Shown here piece by piece: positions 18,124-26,850 of a stretch of 64,000 nucleotides of DNA. The translations under genes were made by a program, and so were the position numbers. Numbering within the stretch: the first letter of the stretch is position 1; each line of letters begins with the position of its first letter. Source of the DNA: Streptomyces sp. XD-27 (GTDB taxonomy: Bacteria > Actinomycetota > Actinomycetes > Streptomycetales > Streptomycetaceae). The DNA is taken from NCBI RefSeq assembly GCF_030553055.1, contig NZ_CP130713.1, positions 2,418,001-2,482,000 on the forward strand. Reading direction: 5' to 3'. The notes beneath the pieces are model-generated. The model was not told where the DNA came from. It ran no database searches and saw nothing but the letters and a program-made list of their open reading frames with translations.

Positions 18124-18932
18124 CTAGCCCGGCTGGCAGCCCGGGCACCAGAAAAGGTTGCGGGCGGCGAGATCGGCGGTGCGGATCTCGCCGCCGCAGA
18201 CATGGCACGCCTGCCGGGCGCGCCGGTAGACGTAGACCTCACCGCCGTGGTCGTCCACCCGGGGCGGACGGCCCATCGCCTCCGGCGTGTGCTCGGGCCG
18301 GACCGTGTCGATCCGGTTGTTCGCCACGCCCTCGCGCATGAGCGCCACCAGGTCCGCCCAGATCGTGTCCCATTCCGCGCGGGTCAGCTCGCGGCCCGGG
18401 CGGTACGGGTCGATGCCGTGCCGGAACAGCACCTCGGCGCGGTAGACGTTGCCGACGCCCGCGATCACCTTCTGGTCCATCAGCAGCGCGGCGATGGTCG
18501 TGCGACTGCGGGAGATCCGCTTCCAGGCGGCCTCGCCGTCGTCACCGCCGCGCAGCGGGTCGGGGCCGAGGCGGTCGTGTATCGCCAGCTTCTCGGGGTG
18601 GGTGATCAGCGCACAGGTCGTCGGGCCGCGCAGGTCGACGTAGGCGTCGTCGTGCGCGATCCGCAGCCGGACCGTGTCGGTGGGCGGCGGCGCGGGCGCG
18701 TCGCCGAAGCCGACCTTGCCGAACAGCCCGAGGTGGATGTGGACCCAGTCCAGCCCCTCGAAGCCCAGGAACAGGTGCTTGCCGTGCGCGTCGGCACCGT
18801 CGAGCACCGTGCCGTCCAGGAGCGCCGCGGCGTCGGCGAACTTGCCCTGCGGGCTGGTCACCCGCACCGGCCGGCCACCGAACGTCCGCAGATAGTCCTG
18901 GGCCAGCCGGTGGATGGTGTGCCCCTCCGGCA

Positions 18933-18933
<1 letters not shown>
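18124..18933 (-). CDS. Fpg/Nei family DNA glycosylase/AP lyase (endonuclease VIII-like)
   Basis: This is a base-excision-repair enzyme for oxidised bases. The protein (269 residues) begins MPEGHTIHRLA; the N-terminal Pro2 and Glu3 are the catalytic pair that attacks the sugar and cuts the strand. The PEGHT form is that of Nei (endonuclease VIII), not MutM (PELPE). The helix-two-turn-helix VIAGVGNVYRAEVLF is followed by a C-terminal zinc finger with CHVC and CPGC. Its ATG shares one base with the rpiB stop (TGATG), so the genes are translationally coupled. It converges with the Eis-like gene. Confidence 0.92.
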
Positions 18934-19421
<488 letters not shown>

Positions 19422-19651
19422 GGTCCGAGTGTGACACGGCGACGGCGACCGGCACGCGCGGGGTGGAGACCGGGCCGCCCCCGCCGCGGCGACGAGTGAT
19501 TCGCAATGGCGAAAGCGCGTTCTTTACGGGCCAGCAATACCAAAGAAGCTCATGGAAACCTCAAGTAACAATCCGGATTCAAAGGTTCATCTATCCGTTC
19601 TCCTGGGTTTCACTGGCCTGGCTCGAAACCCCAGTGCAAAGGATCGCGCAC

Positions 19652-21079
19652 ATGAGCGCACAGCCCGTGACCACCCCGCCGGGCACGTCGTCCGGCGGCC
19701 CCGGCACGACGGAGCCCTCCGACGGCCTCAAGGCCGGTCTCAAGAACCGCCATCTGTCGATGATCGCCATCGGCGGTGTCATCGGCGCCGGCCTCTTCGT
19801 CGGCTCCGGTGCCGGTATCGCCAAGGCGGGGCCGGCCATTCTGCTGTCGTACGCCCTGGTCGGCGCGATGGTCGTCTTCGTCATGCGGATGCTCGGCGAG
19901 ATGGCCGCGGCCAACCCGACCTCCGGTTCCTTCTCCGCCTACGCGGACCGGGCGCTGGGCCGCTGGGCCGGGTTCTCGATCGGCTGGCTCTACTGGTTCT
20001 TCTGGGTCGTGGTCCTCGCCGTCGAGGCGACCGCGGGCGCGGAGATCCTCGAGGGCTGGGTGCCGTCGGTGCCGCAGTGGGCCTGGGCGCTGATCGTCAT
20101 GGTGGTGCTCACCGCGACCAACCTGGCGTCGGTCTCCTCCTACGGTGAGTTCGAGTTCTGGTTCGCCGGCATCAAGGTCGTCGCGATCGGCGCGTTCATC
20201 GTCGTCGGCGGACTCGCGGTGTTCGGGCTGCTGCCCGGCTCGGACAACGAGGCCGCGGGCCTGGCCCACCTCACCGACGCCGGCGGCTTCATGCCCAACG
20301 GCTGGGGCACCATCCTCACCGGTGTGCTGATGGTCGTCTTCTCCTTCATGGGCAGCGAGATCGTCACCCTCGCGGCCGGCGAGTCGGAGGACCCGCAGCG
20401 CGCGGTCACCAAGGCCACCAACAGCGTCATCTGGCGGATCGGCGTCTTCTACCTGGGCTCCATCCTGGTGGTGCTGACGCTGCTGCCGTGGGACTCCAAG
20501 GCGATCACCAAGGACGGCTCCTACGTCGCCGCGCTCAACTCCATCGGCATCCCGCACGCCGGCCAGATCATGAACGTCATCGTGCTGACGGCCGTGCTGT
20601 CGTGCCTGAACTCCGGCCTGTACACCGCCTCCCGGATGGCCTTCTCGCTCGGCCAGCGCGGTGACGCGCCCAAGGCGTTCGCGAAGACCACGGACCGGGG
20701 CGTCCCGCAGGCGGCCATCCTGGGCTCGGTGGTCTTCGGCTTCGTCGCCGTCTGGTTCAACTACCAGTGGAAGGAAACCGTCTTCCAGTTCCTGCTGAAC
20801 TCCTCGGGTGCGATCGCGCTCTTCGTCTGGCTGGTGATCTGCTTCACCCAGCTGCGGATGCGCAAGATCATCGAGCGCGAGAACCCGGAGAAGCTGGTCG
20901 TCCGGATGTGGCTGTACCCGTATCTGACCTGGGCGACCGCCGCGATGATCGTGTTCGTCGTGGGCTACATGTTCTTCGACGACGCCAACCGCGAGGTCGT
21001 GAGCCTGTCGCTGCTGGTGGCGGCCCTGGTCCTCACCGTCGCGGTGGTCCGCGACCGGATGGCCAAGCGCGCCGCCTGA
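19652..21079 (+). CDS. APC-family amino-acid permease (GabP-like), paralogue 1
   Basis: This is a proton-coupled amino-acid importer with 475 residues and twelve predicted membrane spans. The family signature GLKNRHLSMIAIGGVIGAGL (TM1) and the GSGAGIAKAGPAILLSYALVG, EFWFAGIKVVAI and LYTASRMAFSLGQRGDAPK regions are seen. It resembles gamma-aminobutyrate/aromatic permeases of the AAT group. ATG 19652 has AAAGGA upstream. It is the first of three related permeases at 19652-25115 and the most divergent. The 230-bp upstream region is relatively AT-rich and likely contains the promoter. The substrate cannot be assigned with confidence. Confidence 0.9.
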   Translation: MSAQPVTTPPGTSSGGPGTTEPSDGLKAGLKNRHLSMIAIGGVIGAGLFVGSGAGIAKAGPAILLSYALVGAMVVFVMRMLGEMAAANPTSGSFSAYADRALGRWAGFSIGWLYWFFWVVVLAVEATAGAEILEGWVPSVPQWAWALIVMVVLTATNLASVSSYGEFEFWFAGIKVVAIGAFIVVGGLAVFGLLPGSDNEAAGLAHLTDAGGFMPNGWGTILTGVLMVVFSFMGSEIVTLAAGESEDPQRAVTKATNSVIWRIGVFYLGSILVVLTLLPWDSKAITKDGSYVAALNSIGIPHAGQIMNVIVLTAVLSCLNSGLYTASRMAFSLGQRGDAPKAFAKTTDRGVPQAAILGSVVFGFVAVWFNYQWKETVFQFLLNSSGAIALFVWLVICFTQLRMRKIIERENPEKLVVRMWLYPYLTWATAAMIVFVVGYMFFDDANREVVSLSLLVAALVLTVAVVRDRMAKRAA

Positions 21080-21114
21080 CCGTCGCGGAGCACGAACAGC
21101 GGCCGTACGACGAA

Positions 21115-21158
21115 CGGGCCGGGACACCGCACCAGACAAGGGTGCGGGTCCCGGCCCG
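21115..21158. terminator. Hairpin between permease 1 and bioY
   Basis: A long stem (CGGGCCGGGAC and CCGCACC with their complements, one bulged A) surrounds a six-base loop between convergent genes. Confidence 0.78.
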
Positions 21159-21200
21159 TACGCGTACGCGTACGTTTACGGCTACGGCTACGGCTACGGC
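21157..21200. repeat. Short tandem hexamer repeats
   Basis: Three CGTACG-type hexamers are followed by four TACGGC-type hexamers, starting at the foot of the hairpin and ending 15 bp before the bioY stop. Confidence 0.85.
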
Positions 21201-21215
21201 CCGTGGAGACGGGAA

Positions 21216-21815
21216 TCAGCGCTCGCGGCCGCCCAGCAGCTTCCACGCCGTGGGCAGCGCGCCCATCGCCAGCGCCGCCTTGAGGGCGTCCCCGAGCAGG
21301 AACGGGGTGAGTCCGGCGGCCACCGCCGCGCTGAGGGAGAGATCCGCGGCCACCGCCAGGTACGGCACGCCGACCGCGTAGATGATCGCGGAGCCGAGCG
21401 CCATGGTCCCGGCCGTGCGCAGCACGCCGCGGTCGCCGCCGCGGCGGGCCAGCGCGCCCACGACGGTCGCGGCCAGCAGCATGCCCAGGACGTAGCCGAA
21501 GGACGGCATGGCGGCGCCGGAGCCGCCCTCGGCGAACCACGGCGTGCCGGCCATGCCGGCGAGCGTGTACAGCACCAGCGAGAGGAAGCCGCGGCCGGCC
21601 CCCAGCGAGGTGCCGACCAGCAGCGCCGCGAAGGTCTGTCCGGTCACCGGGACCGGGGAGCCCGGCACCGGCACGCTTATCTGGGCCGCCAGACCGGTGA
21701 GCACGGCGCCGCCCACGACCAGCGCCGCGTCACGGGCGAGGACCTGGCGGGCGGGGAACAGGACGTCCGCGAGGACCGTACGGGTCCCGGCGGCGGAGAC
21801 GGAGGCGGAGCTCAT
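21216..21815 (-). CDS. bioY: Biotin transporter BioY (ECF substrate-binding component)
   Basis: This is a membrane S-component that captures biotin. It has 199 residues and about six hydrophobic segments. The signature VPVPGSPVPVTGQTFAALLVG and the following GAGRGFLSLVLYTLAGMAGTPWFA are diagnostic, as is FLLGDALKAALAMG near the C-terminus. No bioM or bioN gene is adjacent, so it works alone or with a shared ECF energiser encoded elsewhere. It is transcribed against permease 1 and divergently from permease 2. The upstream region contains GTTAAC and an inverted repeat at 21946-21962. Confidence 0.93.
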   Translation of the reverse strand: MSSASVSAAGTRTVLADVLFPARQVLARDAALVVGGAVLTGLAAQISVPVPGSPVPVTGQTFAALLVGTSLGAGRGFLSLVLYTLAGMAGTPWFAEGGSGAAMPSFGYVLGMLLAATVVGALARRGGDRGVLRTAGTMALGSAIIYAVGVPYLAVAADLSLSAAVAAGLTPFLLGDALKAALAMGALPTAWKLLGGRER

Positions 21816-21945
21816 CGGTATCTCCCCGAGGTGAGATCAGTGAAGGACACCGTGACGTTAACCCAGCGCTGATCGCCGATCACCGTCGACGGGCGACAAA
21901 GGCAGCTCCGCGACCTTGGCCGTTCCCGTGCACGACCCGGCTATG

Positions 21946-21962
21946 TGAAACATCCCGTTTCA
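21946..21962. promoter_or_regulatory. Inverted repeat TGAAAC-N5-GTTTCA in the bioY/permease 2 spacer
   Basis: A perfect 6+6 inverted repeat with a five-base spacer sits in the middle of the divergent promoter region, 131 bp from bioY and 138 bp from the permease. The geometry suits a dimeric repressor. The regulator is unknown. Confidence 0.4.
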
Positions 21963-22099
21963 GCAGGTCACGTGATGCTCGTCACCATGACCCGGGGTAC
22001 CGGGAAACGGTTTTGCGCCGGGCGGGCGGACATGGGGACACTGTGGAGTCCCACCAAAGCGCCGCCGTCCGGGCGCTGAGCCGAGAGTGATCCCGCACC

Positions 22100-23524
22100 A
22101 TGCACCAGGCCCCGCCCACCGACGAGCTCGCGGCCGTGCCCGCCGAACCGGCCTCACCCGCCGAACCGGCCGCATCCGCCGAACCCCTCGCGGGCGGACT
22201 CAAGCAACGCCACCTGACGATGCTCGGCCTCGGCGGCGTCATCGGCGCGGGGCTGTTCGTGGGCTCCGGCGCCGGGATCGCCGTCGCCGGGCCCGGCATC
22301 GTCATCTCGTACCTGCTCGCGGGCGCGCTCGCGATGCTGGTGATGCGCATGCTCGGTGAGATGTCGGCGGCGATGCCCGCGTCGGGCGCCTTCTCGGTGC
22401 ACGCGGAGCGGGCGCTCGGCCGCTGGGCGGGCTTCACCGTCGGCTGGCTCTACTGGTTCCTGCTGGTGGTGGTGCTCGCGGTGGAGGCGACGGCGGCGGC
22501 CGGGATCGCGCACGGCTGGGTGCCGTCGGTGCCGCAGTGGGCCTGGGTGCTGCTGTTCATGGTGGTCTTCACCGCCGCCAACCTGGCCGCCGTGAAGAAC
22601 TTCGGCGAGTTCGAGTTCTGGTTCGCGGCGCTCAAGGTCGGCGCGATCGTGCTCTTCCTCGCCCTGGGCCTGCTCGCGGTCTTCGGGGCGCTGCCGGACA
22701 CCGATCCGGTGGGCCTGGCCAATCTCACCGGGCAGGGCGGTTTCCTCCCGAACGGCTGGAGTGGCGTGGTCTCCGGCGTGCTGGCCGTCCTCTTCGCCTT
22801 CGGCGGTCTGGAGGTCGTCACCATCGCGGCGGCGGAGTCCGACGACCCGGCGCGGGCGGTCGCCCGGGCCGTGCGCGGCGCCATGTGGCGCATCCTCTTC
22901 TTCTATGTCGGCTCGATGCTGGTCATCGTCACCGTGCTGCCGTGGACCGCGATGGCGCCGGGGCAGAGCCCGTACGTGGCCGTGCTGGACCACATCGGGG
23001 TGCCGAAGGCCGGGCAGATCATGAACATCGTGGTGTTCGTGGCGCTGCTGTCCGCGCTCAACGCCAATCTCTACGGCTCCTCCCGGATGGTGTTCTCGCT
23101 GGCCGAGCGCGGGGAGGCGCCGCGCTCGCTGCTGGCGGTGTCGCCGGGCGGGGTGCCGCGCCGCGCGGTGCTGGCCTCGGTGGCGTTCGGTTTCGTCTCG
23201 GTGCTGCTCAATCTCAAGTGGCCGGATTCGATCTTCCAGTACATGCTCAACGCCGTGGGTGCCGTACTGCTGTTCGTATGGGCGCTGATCGCCGCCGCCC
23301 AACTGTGGCTGCGCCGCCGTATCGAGCGGGAGACCCCGGAGCTGCTGACCCTGCGCATGTGGGCCTTCCCCTGGCTGACCTGGGCCTCCCTGGTCGCGAT
23401 GGCCGGCGTTCTGGTGCTGATGGTGACGGACGATCAGGCGCGGCCACAGCTTCTGTGGTCGGCGGGCGCGACGGGCGCGGTGCTGGCCGTGGCGGGGCTG
23501 CGGGAGCTGCGGGCCCGCGGCTGA
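22100..23524 (+). CDS. APC-family amino-acid permease, paralogue 2
   Basis: This 474-residue transporter has twelve spans. After a Pro/Ala-rich cytoplasmic tail (about 35 residues) comes GLKQRHLTMLGLGGVIGAGL, the TM1 substrate-binding signature. VKNFGEFEFWFAALKVGAI and NANLYGSSRMVFSLAERGEAP match paralogue 3 almost word for word, so copies 2 and 3 form the closer pair. Start ATG 22100. It probably imports an amino acid with proton symport; the specificity is unknown. It runs in the same direction as paralogue 3 with a 127-bp gap. Confidence 0.9.
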   Translation: MHQAPPTDELAAVPAEPASPAEPAASAEPLAGGLKQRHLTMLGLGGVIGAGLFVGSGAGIAVAGPGIVISYLLAGALAMLVMRMLGEMSAAMPASGAFSVHAERALGRWAGFTVGWLYWFLLVVVLAVEATAAAGIAHGWVPSVPQWAWVLLFMVVFTAANLAAVKNFGEFEFWFAALKVGAIVLFLALGLLAVFGALPDTDPVGLANLTGQGGFLPNGWSGVVSGVLAVLFAFGGLEVVTIAAAESDDPARAVARAVRGAMWRILFFYVGSMLVIVTVLPWTAMAPGQSPYVAVLDHIGVPKAGQIMNIVVFVALLSALNANLYGSSRMVFSLAERGEAPRSLLAVSPGGVPRRAVLASVAFGFVSVLLNLKWPDSIFQYMLNAVGAVLLFVWALIAAAQLWLRRRIERETPELLTLRMWAFPWLTWASLVAMAGVLVLMVTDDQARPQLLWSAGATGAVLAVAGLRELRARG

Positions 23525-23651
23525 CCGCCGTCGACCTCCCGAACTGACGATCGGTCGGCTACGTACGGTCATGCCGGTGTCCGATATTCAGACATCGCTG
23601 ACGCAAGTGTTGTCCTCAGCGGACACGGACCACACACTGAGGGCGCTCAGC

Positions 23652-25115
23652 ATGCCTCCACCCACACGTAATGGACACCAAAAGCCAATGAACCGGACAC
23701 CCGCGTCCGCCGCGCCGGAGCGCGCTGCCGAGAACACCGGCACCTCCGCTCAGGGCAACGGCACTCCCCTGTCCCATGGCCTCAAGCAGCGCCATCTGTC
23801 GATGATCGCGCTCGGTGGCGTGATCGGCGCGGGACTGTTCGTGAGTTCCGGTCTCGGCATCGCGGCGGCCGGCCCCTCCATCGTCCTGGCGTACGCGCTG
23901 TCCGGCCTCCTGGTGATGCTGGTCATGCGGATGCTCGGCGAGATGTCCGCCGCCAACCCCGCGTCCGGATCCTTCTCGGTGTACGCCGAGCGGGCGCTCG
24001 GCCCCTGGGCGGGCTTCACGGCCGGCTGGATGTACTGGACGCTGCTGACCTTCGCGGTCGGCGTCGAGGGGCTCGGCGCGGCCGGGATCATGACCGGCTG
24101 GTTCCCCTCGACCGAGTCCTGGATGTGGGTCCTGGCCTTCATGGTCGTCTTCCTGGGCGCCAACCTGGCCTCGGTGAAGAACTTCGGTGAGTTCGAGTTC
24201 TGGTTCGCCGCCTTGAAGGTGGCCGCGATCGGGCTGTTCCTGGTGCTGGGCGCGCTCGCCATCTTCGGCGTCCTGCCGGGCACGGACGCGCCGGGCACCG
24301 ACAACCTCACCGGCCACGACGGCTTCATGCCCAACGGCGTCGACGGCCTCGTGGTCGGCCTGGTCGCGTCGGTCATCGCCTACGGCGGTCTGGAGACCGT
24401 GACCATCGCCGCCGCCGAGTCCGAGAACCCGGTCAAGGGCGTCGCGAACGCCGTGCGCACCGCCATGTGGCGGATCGCGTTGTTCTACATCGGCTCGATG
24501 TTCGTCATCGTGATGCTGATCCCGTGGAACGACCCGAAGGTCGTCAGCGACGGCCCGTACGTCTCGGTGCTGAACGTCCTGGACGTCCCGGCGGCCGGGG
24601 AGATCATGAAGTTCGTGGTGCTGGCCGCACTGCTGTCCGCGATGAACGCCAACATCTACGGCTCCTCCCGGATGGCGTACTCGCTGGTGGCGCGCGGTCA
24701 GGGTCCCGCGTTCCTGGGCAGGGTCAGCGGGGGCGTGCCCCGGCTGGCGGTGGCCGCGTCCTGCGTCTTCGGCTTCGTCACCGTGCTGCTGAACTACTGG
24801 TCGCCGGACAAGGTGTTCGTCTGGGTGGCGAACATGATCGGCGCGGTCGTGCTCATCGTGTGGGGCTTCATCGCGGTCTCCCAGCTCCAGATGCGGCGGC
24901 GGCTGGAGCGTGAGGCGCCCGAGAAGCTCGTGGTGCGGATGTGGGGCTTCCCGTATCTCACCTGGGTGGCGCTGGCCGGTGTGGTGACCTTCCTGGCTCT
25001 GATGGCCCGCCAGGACGACACCCGCGAGCAGCTGTACTACTCGACGGGTCTGGCGGTGGTCCTGACCGTCGTCGGCCTCATACGGCAGAAGACGGCGGCC
25101 GCCAAGCGCCGCTGA
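23652..25115 (+). CDS. APC-family amino-acid permease, paralogue 3
   Basis: This is a 487-residue proton-coupled amino-acid transporter with twelve spans. TM1 carries GLKQRHLSMIALGGVIGAGL, and later regions VKNFGEFEFWFAALKVAAI and NANIYGSSRMAYSLVARGQGP repeat paralogue 2. ATG 23652 was chosen because GAGGG lies eight bases upstream; ATG 23688 is in frame but lacks a ribosome site. Just upstream, 23578-23589 (TGTCCGATATTC) recurs before the pepN gene at 26851. A strong terminator follows. The substrate is unknown. Confidence 0.9.
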   Translation: MPPPTRNGHQKPMNRTPASAAPERAAENTGTSAQGNGTPLSHGLKQRHLSMIALGGVIGAGLFVSSGLGIAAAGPSIVLAYALSGLLVMLVMRMLGEMSAANPASGSFSVYAERALGPWAGFTAGWMYWTLLTFAVGVEGLGAAGIMTGWFPSTESWMWVLAFMVVFLGANLASVKNFGEFEFWFAALKVAAIGLFLVLGALAIFGVLPGTDAPGTDNLTGHDGFMPNGVDGLVVGLVASVIAYGGLETVTIAAAESENPVKGVANAVRTAMWRIALFYIGSMFVIVMLIPWNDPKVVSDGPYVSVLNVLDVPAAGEIMKFVVLAALLSAMNANIYGSSRMAYSLVARGQGPAFLGRVSGGVPRLAVAASCVFGFVTVLLNYWSPDKVFVWVANMIGAVVLIVWGFIAVSQLQMRRRLEREAPEKLVVRMWGFPYLTWVALAGVVTFLALMARQDDTREQLYYSTGLAVVLTVVGLIRQKTAAAKRR

Positions 25116-25136
25116 CCGCTCGACACGTTCTCCCGC

Positions 25137-25178
25137 AAGGCGGGGTGGGTCCTTAAGTCCAGGGACCCACCCCGCCTT
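25137..25178 (+). terminator. Terminator after permease 3
   Basis: A 16-bp perfect stem (25137-25152 with 25163-25178) surrounds a ten-base loop and is followed by a T-containing tail. It closes the permease cluster ahead of sodF. Confidence 0.88.
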
Positions 25179-25242
25179 ACGTCTTTGGACCGAGCCGGCC
25201 CCCTCCACCCCGCCACGGCACACTCCTGCTGGTAGCGTGCAC

Positions 25243-25259
25243 TTGCAAGTTAATTGCAA
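25243..25259. promoter_or_regulatory. Nur box (nickel-responsive repressor site) upstream of sodF
   Basis: TTGCAA-N5-TTGCAA is a perfect match to the Nur consensus known from Streptomyces (tTGCaa-N5-ttGCAA, recalled). It lies 22 bp before the sodF start, overlapping the likely core promoter and transcript start. Ni-bound Nur is known to repress sodF there, so the Fe enzyme is made when nickel is scarce. Confidence 0.85.
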
Positions 25260-25280
25260 TAAGCGGTCGGAGGGCTCGGC

Positions 25281-25922
25281 ATGGCCATCTACACACTTCC
25301 TGAACTTCCGTACGACTACTCGGCGCTGGCGCCCGTCATCAGCCCCGAGATCATCGAGCTGCACCACGACAAGCACCACGCGGCGTACGTCAAGGGCGCG
25401 AACGACACCCTTGAGCAGCTCGCGGAGGCCCGGGACAAGGACCAGTGGGGCGCCATCAACGGCCTGGAGAAGAACCTGGCCTTCCACCTGTCCGGCCACA
25501 TCCTCCACAGCATCTACTGGCACAACATGACCGGCGACGGCGGCGGTGAGCCGCTGGACAAGGACGGCGTCGGAGAGCTCGCCGACGCCATCGCGGAGAA
25601 CTTCGGCTCGTTCGCCAAGTTCAAGGCCCAGCTGTCCAAGGCATCCGCCACCACGCAGGGATCGGGCTGGGGTGTGCTGGCCTACGAGCCGGTGTCCGGC
25701 CGCCTGATCGTGGAGCAGGTCTACGACCACCAGGGCAACGTCGGCCAGGGCTCCGTCCCGATCCTGGTCTTCGACGCCTGGGAGCACGCCTTCTACCTTC
25801 AGTACAAGAACCAGAAGGTGGACTTCATCGAGGCGATGTGGAACGTCGTCAACTGGCAGGACGTGGCGAAGCGGTACGCCGCCGCGAAGGAGCGCGCGAA
25901 CAACCTGCTGCTGGCCCCGTAA
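25281..25922 (+). CDS. sodF: Superoxide dismutase, Fe type
   Basis: This enzyme converts superoxide to oxygen and hydrogen peroxide in the cytoplasm. It has 213 residues without a signal peptide. Metal ligands sit in [10 protein letters not shown] (His28), in [13 protein letters not shown], and in [13 protein letters not shown] (Asp and His). It belongs to the Fe/Mn family. The Nur box in the promoter identifies it as the nickel-repressed SodF rather than a housekeeping Mn enzyme. Streptomyces use NiSOD (sodN, not in this window) when nickel is present. The start ATG 25281 has GGAGG upstream. The gene ends at a bidirectional terminator. Confidence 0.95.
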   Translation: MAIYTLPELPYDYSALAPVISPEIIELHHDKHHAAYVKGANDTLEQLAEARDKDQWGAINGLEKNLAFHLSGHILHSIYWHNMTGDGGGEPLDKDGVGELADAIAENFGSFAKFKAQLSKASATTQGSGWGVLAYEPVSGRLIVEQVYDHQGNVGQGSVPILVFDAWEHAFYLQYKNQKVDFIEAMWNVVNWQDVAKRYAAAKERANNLLLAP

Positions 25923-25987
25923 GGCCGACGAAGGCGTCCTGCTCGTGATCGTCTTCTCACCCTTCACGTGGCAGGCGGAATAGCGGA

Positions 25988-26021
25988 AGGCCCCCGCGAG
26001 GACGTGACTCGCGGGGGCCCT
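25988..26021. terminator. Bidirectional terminator between sodF and the DsbA-like gene
   Basis: An 11-bp stem (GCCCCCGCGAG with its complement) surrounds a seven-base loop between convergent genes. Confidence 0.8.
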
Positions 26022-26037
26022 CCTGTGTGCTTCGCCG

Positions 26038-26694
26038 TCAGTCGAAGATGGGGCCGGTCGTCCGGGTGCGCTTGATCTCGTAGAAGCCGGGAACGGAGGC
26101 GACCATCAGAGTGCCGTCCCACAGGCGGGCCGCTTCCTCGCCCTTGGGCGCCGGGGTGACGACCGGGCCGAAGAAGGCGATCCGGTCGCCGTCCGCGCCG
26201 GGTACGGCGATCACCGGGGTGCCGACGTCCTCGCCGACCAGGCCGATGCCCTCCTGGTGGGAGGCGCGCAGCGCGGCGTCGTGGGCGTCGCTGCGGGCGG
26301 CGTCCGCCAGCTCCACGGGCAGGCCCACCTCCTCCAGGGCGGCGACGATCGTGTCGTGGTCGGGCGCCAGGCCCTGGTGGTGGATGCGAGTGCCGAGCGC
26401 CGTGTAGAGCGGGCCGAGGACCTCGTTCCCGTGCTTCTTCTCGGCCGCTATGCAGACCCGCACCGGGCCCCAGGCCGTGGTGCGCAGCATCTCCCGGTAC
26501 TCCTCGGGGACCTGGTCCAGCTTGTCCTCGTTCAGCACGGCGAGGCTCATGACGTGCCAGCGCACCTGGACCGGGCGGACCTTCTCCACCTCCAGCATCC
26601 AGCGAGAGGTCATCCATGCCCACGGGCACAGCGGGTCGAACCAGAAGTCGGCGGGCGTGGCGGGGGCGGCGGTCGCGGCGTCGGTCGCGGTCAC
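26038..26694 (-). CDS. DsbA-family mycothiol-dependent oxidoreductase (Rv2466c-like)
   Basis: This cytoplasmic thioredoxin-fold protein of 218 residues belongs to the family of the mycobacterial mycothiol-dependent nitroreductase Rv2466c. The active-site motif is FWFDPLCPWAW with Cys23; the position of the second cysteine is Ala26, so only a one-cysteine (mycothiol-relay) mechanism is possible. The alpha-helical insertion and the cis-Pro loop (EDVGTPVIAVPG) are typical. GTG 26694 follows GAGGAG at good spacing. Standing next to sodF it may serve redox defence, but there is no shared operon because the genes converge. Confidence 0.85.
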   Translation of the reverse strand: MTATDAATAAPATPADFWFDPLCPWAWMTSRWMLEVEKVRPVQVRWHVMSLAVLNEDKLDQVPEEYREMLRTTAWGPVRVCIAAEKKHGNEVLGPLYTALGTRIHHQGLAPDHDTIVAALEEVGLPVELADAARSDAHDAALRASHQEGIGLVGEDVGTPVIAVPGADGDRIAFFGPVVTPAPKGEEAARLWDGTLMVASVPGFYEIKRTRTTGPIFD

Positions 26695-26850
26695 GAATGC
26701 TCCTCGAAGGGATGGCTTGGATACGCGTTGTTCAGGTAACGCGCTTATCCACAGGTTCCATTCCTCGATTCCGGCATCGGACGGCCCGTGTCATGATGCG
26801 CGATGTCCGATATTCGAGAAGCGTGTGACACAAGACGAGGGAGTCGTGTC

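Noticed and set aside
21816..21900. BioQ or BirA operator upstream of bioY
   Set aside because: GTTAAC is present, but the full inverted motif that I recall for actinobacterial biotin regulators is not.
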